Positions 60,745 through 64,000 of a stretch of 64,000 nt of DNA are shown piece after piece. The translations under genes and the position numbers were made by a program. Source of the stretch: an uncultured Magnetospirillum sp. (GTDB lineage Bacteria > Pseudomonadota > Alphaproteobacteria > Rhodospirillales > Magnetospirillaceae); assembly GCF_903853455.1 (NCBI RefSeq), contig NZ_CAINTR010000186.1:26953-90952 (forward strand), written 5' to 3'. The notes beneath the pieces are model-generated. The model ran no database searches, was not told where the DNA came from, and saw only the letters and a list, made by a program, of their open reading frames with translations. Numbering within the stretch: the stretch's first letter is position 1; each line of letters starts with the position of its first letter.

Positions 60745-61164
60745 ATGGCTGTCGTCGTCTTCTACGAAAAGCCGGGATGCAGCAACAACACCCGCCAGAA
60801 GCAGGTTTTGTCGCAATCCGGACACGATGTCGTCGCCCTCGACATCCGGGTGCAGAACTGGACCCCCGAGACGCTACGGCCGTTCTTCGAGTCCAAGCCG
60901 GTGGCCGACTGGTTCAACCGCGCCGCGCCTCGGGTCAAGTCGGGAGCGGTGGTGCCGGAACGGATGCAGCCCGACGCGGCGCTGGCCGAGATGTGCCTGG
61001 ACCCGCTGCTGATCCGCCGGCCGCTGATGGAATCCGACGGCCGCCGCATGGCCGGCTTCGACGAAGCGGCGGTGGCCGCCTGGATCGGATTGTCGCGCGA
61101 CGGCAAGCCGATCCCCGAGGTCTGCCCGCGCAGCGACGGGGTCTGCTCGGTGCCGAAGCAGTAA
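60745..61164 (+). CDS. draB: Nitrogenase-associated ArsC-like protein (DraB/NifO type)
   Basis: 139 aa thioredoxin-fold protein of the nitrogenase-associated ArsC-related family. N-terminal Cys motif EKPGCSNNTRQKQVL (C-x3-T in place of C-x-x-C), ESKPVADWFNRAAPRVKSG and DPLLIRRPLMESDGRRMAGF. In Rhodospirillum rubrum the third gene of draTGB codes such a protein; its role is not settled. It starts 3 bp after draG, one transcript. Confidence 0.88.
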   Translation: MAVVVFYEKPGCSNNTRQKQVLSQSGHDVVALDIRVQNWTPETLRPFFESKPVADWFNRAAPRVKSGAVVPERMQPDAALAEMCLDPLLIRRPLMESDGRRMAGFDEAAVAAWIGLSRDGKPIPEVCPRSDGVCSVPKQ

Positions 61165-61175
61165 TCCCCTTCCCG

Positions 61176-62141
61176 TCAGGACGCGGTCTTCGACGACGTC
61201 AGCTTGAGGAAGATGTCCTCTAGGTCGGTTTCCTCGGTGGACAGGTCCATGATGACCAGCCCGGCGGCGGCGAAGGCGTCGAGAATGCGGCTGATGGGCG
61301 TGACGGTGGGGTGATAGCGCACCACCACCCGCCGCTCGGGACGCAGTTCCGGCGAGAATTGCGCCAGCGCCGCCGGCACCTCGGCGAGGTCGCGATCGAC
61401 GGTGACGGTCAACGCCTTGCCGTCGATGCGCTTCAGCAGGTTGGCGGTGGTGTCGCAGGCCACCAGGGTGCCGTGGTTGATGATGGCGATGCGGTCGCAC
61501 AGCTGCTCCGCCTCTTCCAGGTAGTGGGTGGTGAGCAGGATGGTGGTGCCGCGCCGGTTCAGCTCTCGCACATAGGCCCAAAGCTGCTGGCGCAACTGAA
61601 TGTCCACGCCGGCGGTGGGTTCGTCCAGCACCAGCACCGGCGGCGAATGCACCATGGCCTTGGCCACCAGCAGGCGGCGGCGCATGCCGCCCGACAGGGT
61701 GCGGGCATAGGAATCGGCCTTGTCGGCCAGCCCCACCGCCTCCAGGATCTCCATGGTGCGGCGCTCGGATTTGGGCACGCCGTACATGCCGGCCTGGACG
61801 TCCAGCAGCTCGCGCGGCGTGAAGAACGGATCCAGGTTCAGCTCTTGCGGCACCACCCCGATGGCGGCCTTGGCGCCGCGCTGATCCAGGTCGATGTCGC
61901 GGTCCCAGATGCGGGCGGTGCCGGCGGTCTTGACCACCAGACCGGCCAGGATGTTGATGAGGGTGCTCTTGCCGGCGCCGTTGGGTCCCAGCAGGCCGAA
62001 GAACGAGCCGCGCGGCACCGCCAGCGACACGCCGTCCAGCGCCCGCTTCTCCGGTCCGCGACCGCGGTAAACCTTGACCAGCCCGTCGATTTCGACGGCA
62101 AGATCGGGGATGGTGCGAGACCGAGGAGCAGATGAATTCAT
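61176..62141 (-). CDS. ABC transporter ATP-binding protein (ABC-2/NodI-like)
   Basis: 321 aa. Walker A LLGPNGAGKSTLINIL, Q-loop GVVPQELNLD, signature LSGGMRRRLLVAKAM, Walker B VLVLDEPTAGVD and H-loop LLTTHYLEEAE. The C-terminal 80-residue extension (LTVTVDRDLAEVPAAL) is that of ABC-2 exporter ATPases. The permease gene that normally follows is not downstream on this strand (draB converges 11 bp away), so the partner must be elsewhere or lost. Substrate unknown. Confidence 0.88.
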   Translation of the reverse strand: MNSSAPRSRTIPDLAVEIDGLVKVYRGRGPEKRALDGVSLAVPRGSFFGLLGPNGAGKSTLINILAGLVVKTAGTARIWDRDIDLDQRGAKAAIGVVPQELNLDPFFTPRELLDVQAGMYGVPKSERRTMEILEAVGLADKADSYARTLSGGMRRRLLVAKAMVHSPPVLVLDEPTAGVDIQLRQQLWAYVRELNRRGTTILLTTHYLEEAEQLCDRIAIINHGTLVACDTTANLLKRIDGKALTVTVDRDLAEVPAALAQFSPELRPERRVVVRYHPTVTPISRILDAFAAAGLVIMDLSTEETDLEDIFLKLTSSKTAS

Positions 62142-62172
62142 TCATGTGCTCCGAGGCAAGGGCAAGGCCCGC

Positions 62173-62257
62173 CGCGCCACATGGCGCGAAAGCCAAGCAC
62201 GCGGAGGCGTGCGCCCGGCGATTGAGGGACAGAGGCGAGACACGAATGTGGCTCGCC
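62173..62257 (+). repeat. Multi-hairpin interspersed repeat, copy C
   Basis: CGCGCC-ACAT-GGCGCG (62173-62188), joint GAAAGCCAA, GCACGC-GGAG-GCGTGC (62197-62212), joint GCCCGGCGATTGAGGG, and GGCGAG / CTCGCC (62234-62257). Same joints as copies A and B, different stems. It lies upstream of the ABC ATPase gene, at the edge of the AT-rich region. Confidence 0.75.
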
Positions 62258-62400
62258 CATATGAGAGATTGATTGAACCATGATCGTCAATGGGTATCAT
62301 CCTTCCCTAAAATGCTAACACATTGATAATACAACATTCTTTTAGCTTGACTTTTGAAATTTATGGCTATTACACTTGTTTCACCGCTTGGTGCTACACA

Positions 62401-62464
62401 GGACGGATGATGGATGGATTCCATCCGTATATGGCACACAAGCCGGTCACACTGGACGGATGAT
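62401..62464 (+). repeat. Direct repeats before the integrase gene
   Basis: GGACGGATGAT occurs exactly at 62401-62411 and 62454-62464, each after CAC and one variable base; a short palindrome GGATGG-ATT-CCATCC lies between. Such paired repeats next to a recombinase gene may be its arm-binding or regulatory sites. The surrounding gap 62258-62469 is AT-rich and holds no gene that I see. Confidence 0.5.
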
Positions 62465-62469
62465 AAGTG

Positions 62470-63744
62470 ATGCCAATCCAGCTACGCAACAAGACATACT
62501 ATTACAGAAAGCGTGTTCCGAAGACTATAGCACAACTTTTGCCTGAACCACACCGTGGCAAGGCAGAAATCACCTTTAGCCTAGGAACGACCGATAAAAG
62601 CGTTGCCTTGGGGCGTGCTTCACAATCCGATATCGTCGTCGTGAAGATGTTTGAAGAAGCCAGAATCAAGGCAGGGGTGAAGGTTACGAAGGATGAATCC
62701 TTCCAAGCCATGTTGGCTGTTCGGTTTGGCGCTTCCCAACCGACCTATACCCAACCCACACCAGAATATGTGGCTCCAGAACTTCCAAAAGCCAAGGAAA
62801 CCACTGGAACGGATACCCTTGAAAACATCTTTAAGAAGTACAAGCAATCCAAAGGAAAGCCAGTTGATACCCTGCGCCGTTGGGATAAGACCTTTGATTG
62901 GTTCCTTGAAGTTGCCAAACTATCAAGGAAAACCCACATCCGTTCAGTCACGACAGCCCATGTCAGGACTTTCAAGGACCATATAATTGAACATGGTTCC
63001 GATGGTGTGAAGCTATCGCCAAACACTGTTAATGGATATTTGACACCAATCAAGGCTATGCTGTCATATGCTTTTGAGGAAAAATATATTGATAACAATC
63101 CAGGTGCTGGCATTAACCAAAAGGGTTATGTCAAGAACTCATACAAACCATACAATATGGATGATGTGAAAAACATTTTCAAAAGTAGAACATGGCAAGT
63201 TGATAAAGCCAGTTGGGGACCAAGGCAATGGATACCATACATTGCCCTATATACAGGTGCAAGATTGGAAGAGATCGCTGGATTATTGGTTACAGATGTA
63301 AAGCGTGAAGGTGATATCCACTATCTGAACATCACAACGCTTGATGATGATGACAAACCAGTGAAGTTCATCAAAAATGAAGCCTCCAAACGTCCGGTAC
63401 CAATAGGAAAGGCATTAATCGACATCGGTTTCTTGGATTATGTGAAAACCATAACTGACACATGGCTATTCCCAACACTTACTAGTGGCAAAGATGGAAA
63501 ACGTGGAAAGCAAATAAGCAGTTGGTACAGCAATGAAAAAAAGCACTTCAATGTTGTTGGAAAAAAGGTGTTCCATTCATATAGGCATACTATGAAAGAT
63601 GCATTGCGTGAAACTGGTTGTGACAAGGAACTGAATGACGCATTATTGGGTCATTCAACGCCTGGGCAAGGCGCTGAATATGGACTTGGTTTTAGCCTAA
63701 AAAAACGTAAGGAGGCAATAGATAATGTTGTTTTTCCTGTTTGA
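62470..63744 (+). CDS. Tyrosine recombinase / phage-type integrase
   Basis: 424 aa from the ATG at 62470 (a GTG just before is in frame). N-terminal arm-type/SAM-like domains, with KNKTYYYRKRVPKTI-like start of DUF6538 type (RNKTYYYRKRVPKTIAQLLP, shortened use), core-binding domain about 115-205, catalytic domain about 215-420 with Arg in YTGARLEEIAGLL, His-x-x-Arg in FHSYRHTMKD, His in LLGHSTPG and Tyr in AEYGLGFS. Base composition is far more AT-rich than anything else in the window and codon use differs, so it is recently acquired and marks an integrated element that continues to the right. Confidence 0.93.
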   Translation: MPIQLRNKTYYYRKRVPKTIAQLLPEPHRGKAEITFSLGTTDKSVALGRASQSDIVVVKMFEEARIKAGVKVTKDESFQAMLAVRFGASQPTYTQPTPEYVAPELPKAKETTGTDTLENIFKKYKQSKGKPVDTLRRWDKTFDWFLEVAKLSRKTHIRSVTTAHVRTFKDHIIEHGSDGVKLSPNTVNGYLTPIKAMLSYAFEEKYIDNNPGAGINQKGYVKNSYKPYNMDDVKNIFKSRTWQVDKASWGPRQWIPYIALYTGARLEEIAGLLVTDVKREGDIHYLNITTLDDDDKPVKFIKNEASKRPVPIGKALIDIGFLDYVKTITDTWLFPTLTSGKDGKRGKQISSWYSNEKKHFNVVGKKVFHSYRHTMKDALRETGCDKELNDALLGHSTPGQGAEYGLGFSLKKRKEAIDNVVFPV

Positions 63745-63865
63745 TTGGCTAAATGCAATATTTGATATCAGCACGTCATTCTTACAAATTGACAAAATGG
63801 CATTACATCTTTAAATTTATTCATTAATATTAACAATGCATCATAAATATACAAAAACGAAAAGA

Positions 63866-63891
63866 GGGTGGAATTATCCACCCCCTTTTTT
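63866..63891. terminator. Terminator after the integrase gene
   Basis: GGGTGGA-ATTA-TCCACCC, then CC and six T on the plus strand. It lies between the convergent integrase and the partial gene at the right edge. The gap 63745-63865 is AT-rich and shows no gene. Confidence 0.85.
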
Positions 63892-63896
63892 AACTG

Positions 63897-64000
63897 CTAC
63901 TTGCCCCTTGTGGGAGCATACCTTTTTGCAGACTGAATGTAGGGAAGCAACGGAGGAACGTAGGTTGCTTTCTTTTCATCGAAGGACGACGCTTTGATGA
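63897..64000 (-). CDS. C-terminal end of an unknown gene (5' end outside window)
   Basis: On the minus strand a frame enters from the right edge and stops with TAG at 63897-63899: about 33 residues, FDEKKATYVPPLLPYIQSAK in its middle, ending KRYAPTRGK. It is open, basic at the end, and stops directly before a terminator-like hairpin, as a real gene would. No family is recognised from this fragment. Confidence 0.5.
   Translation of the reverse strand, partial: IKASSFDEKKATYVPPLLPYIQSAKRYAPTRGK

Noticed and set aside
62258..62469. tRNA attachment site next to the integrase
   Set aside because: No tRNA-like sequence was found here; only direct repeats and a short palindrome.

Overview
The window is GC-rich chromosomal DNA with short intergenic gaps. 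It carries a molybdenum-nitrogenase gene set with the DraT/DraG switch, a glnB-glnA pair, a globin-coupled chemoreceptor, a bacteriohemerythrin and several complex sensor kinases. Together these point to a diazotrophic, microaerophilic alphaproteobacterium of the Rhodospirillales. Magnetospirillum is the best guess; this is inferred from gene content and style, and no magnetosome gene is present.

Layout. 0-16 kb: a truncated sensor kinase, a TPR glycosyltransferase-like protein, a second sensor kinase closely related to the first at its C-terminus, a lipoprotein, an EI24 membrane protein, a PfkB sugar kinase, typA, a soluble globin-coupled chemoreceptor, nagB, mtnA, a secreted TPR-CHAT protease-like protein and a periplasmic solute-binding protein. 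16-21 kb: an enoyl-CoA hydratase, then nif block 1 (nifB, fdxN, nifZ, nifT, a SIR2-like gene, a 2Fe-2S ferredoxin) behind a sigma-54 promoter with a NifA site and ending in a strong terminator. 21-28 kb: hemerythrin, a lipoprotein hydrolase, two paralogous secreted proteins, lpxC, lepA and a cation exporter. 28-34 kb: a very large hybrid kinase with one response-regulator gene on the opposite strand at each end. 34-36 kb: glnA-glnB under a sigma-54-type promoter. 36-45 kb: an EF-G-like GTPase, a membrane chemoreceptor, a membrane/2Fe-2S adenylate cyclase, trpS and two membrane-associated conserved genes, then a universal stress protein. 45-61 kb: nif block 2 on the minus strand (nifE-N-X-nifX-associated-fdxB-nifQ-iscA-nifV-nifW, then nifH-D-K) and the divergent draT-draG-draB genes, with two toxin-antitoxin modules between nifE and nifK. 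61-64 kb: an ABC ATPase, then an abrupt change to AT-rich DNA carrying a tyrosine recombinase and the end of another gene, which looks like the edge of an acquired element.

How it works together. NifH-NifDK is the nitrogenase. NifB, NifE, NifN, NifX, NifV and NifQ build FeMo-co (NifB-co, scaffold, homocitrate, molybdenum). NifZ, NifT, NifW and the IscA-like protein assist maturation, and three small ferredoxins supply electrons. DraT and DraG switch NifH off and on by ADP-ribosylation, with nitrogen status read through GlnB/GlnA. nifA, nifS, nifU and nifJ/fix genes are not in the window. Four sigma-54 nif promoters (nifB, nifE, nifH and an internal one before iscA) each have TGT-N10-ACA NifA sites upstream.

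Repeats. Three intergenic repeat families were found. One is a multi-hairpin element of four copies whose stems differ in sequence but keep their pairing, and it is the most unusual signal in the window. No rRNA, tRNA or CRISPR array was seen.
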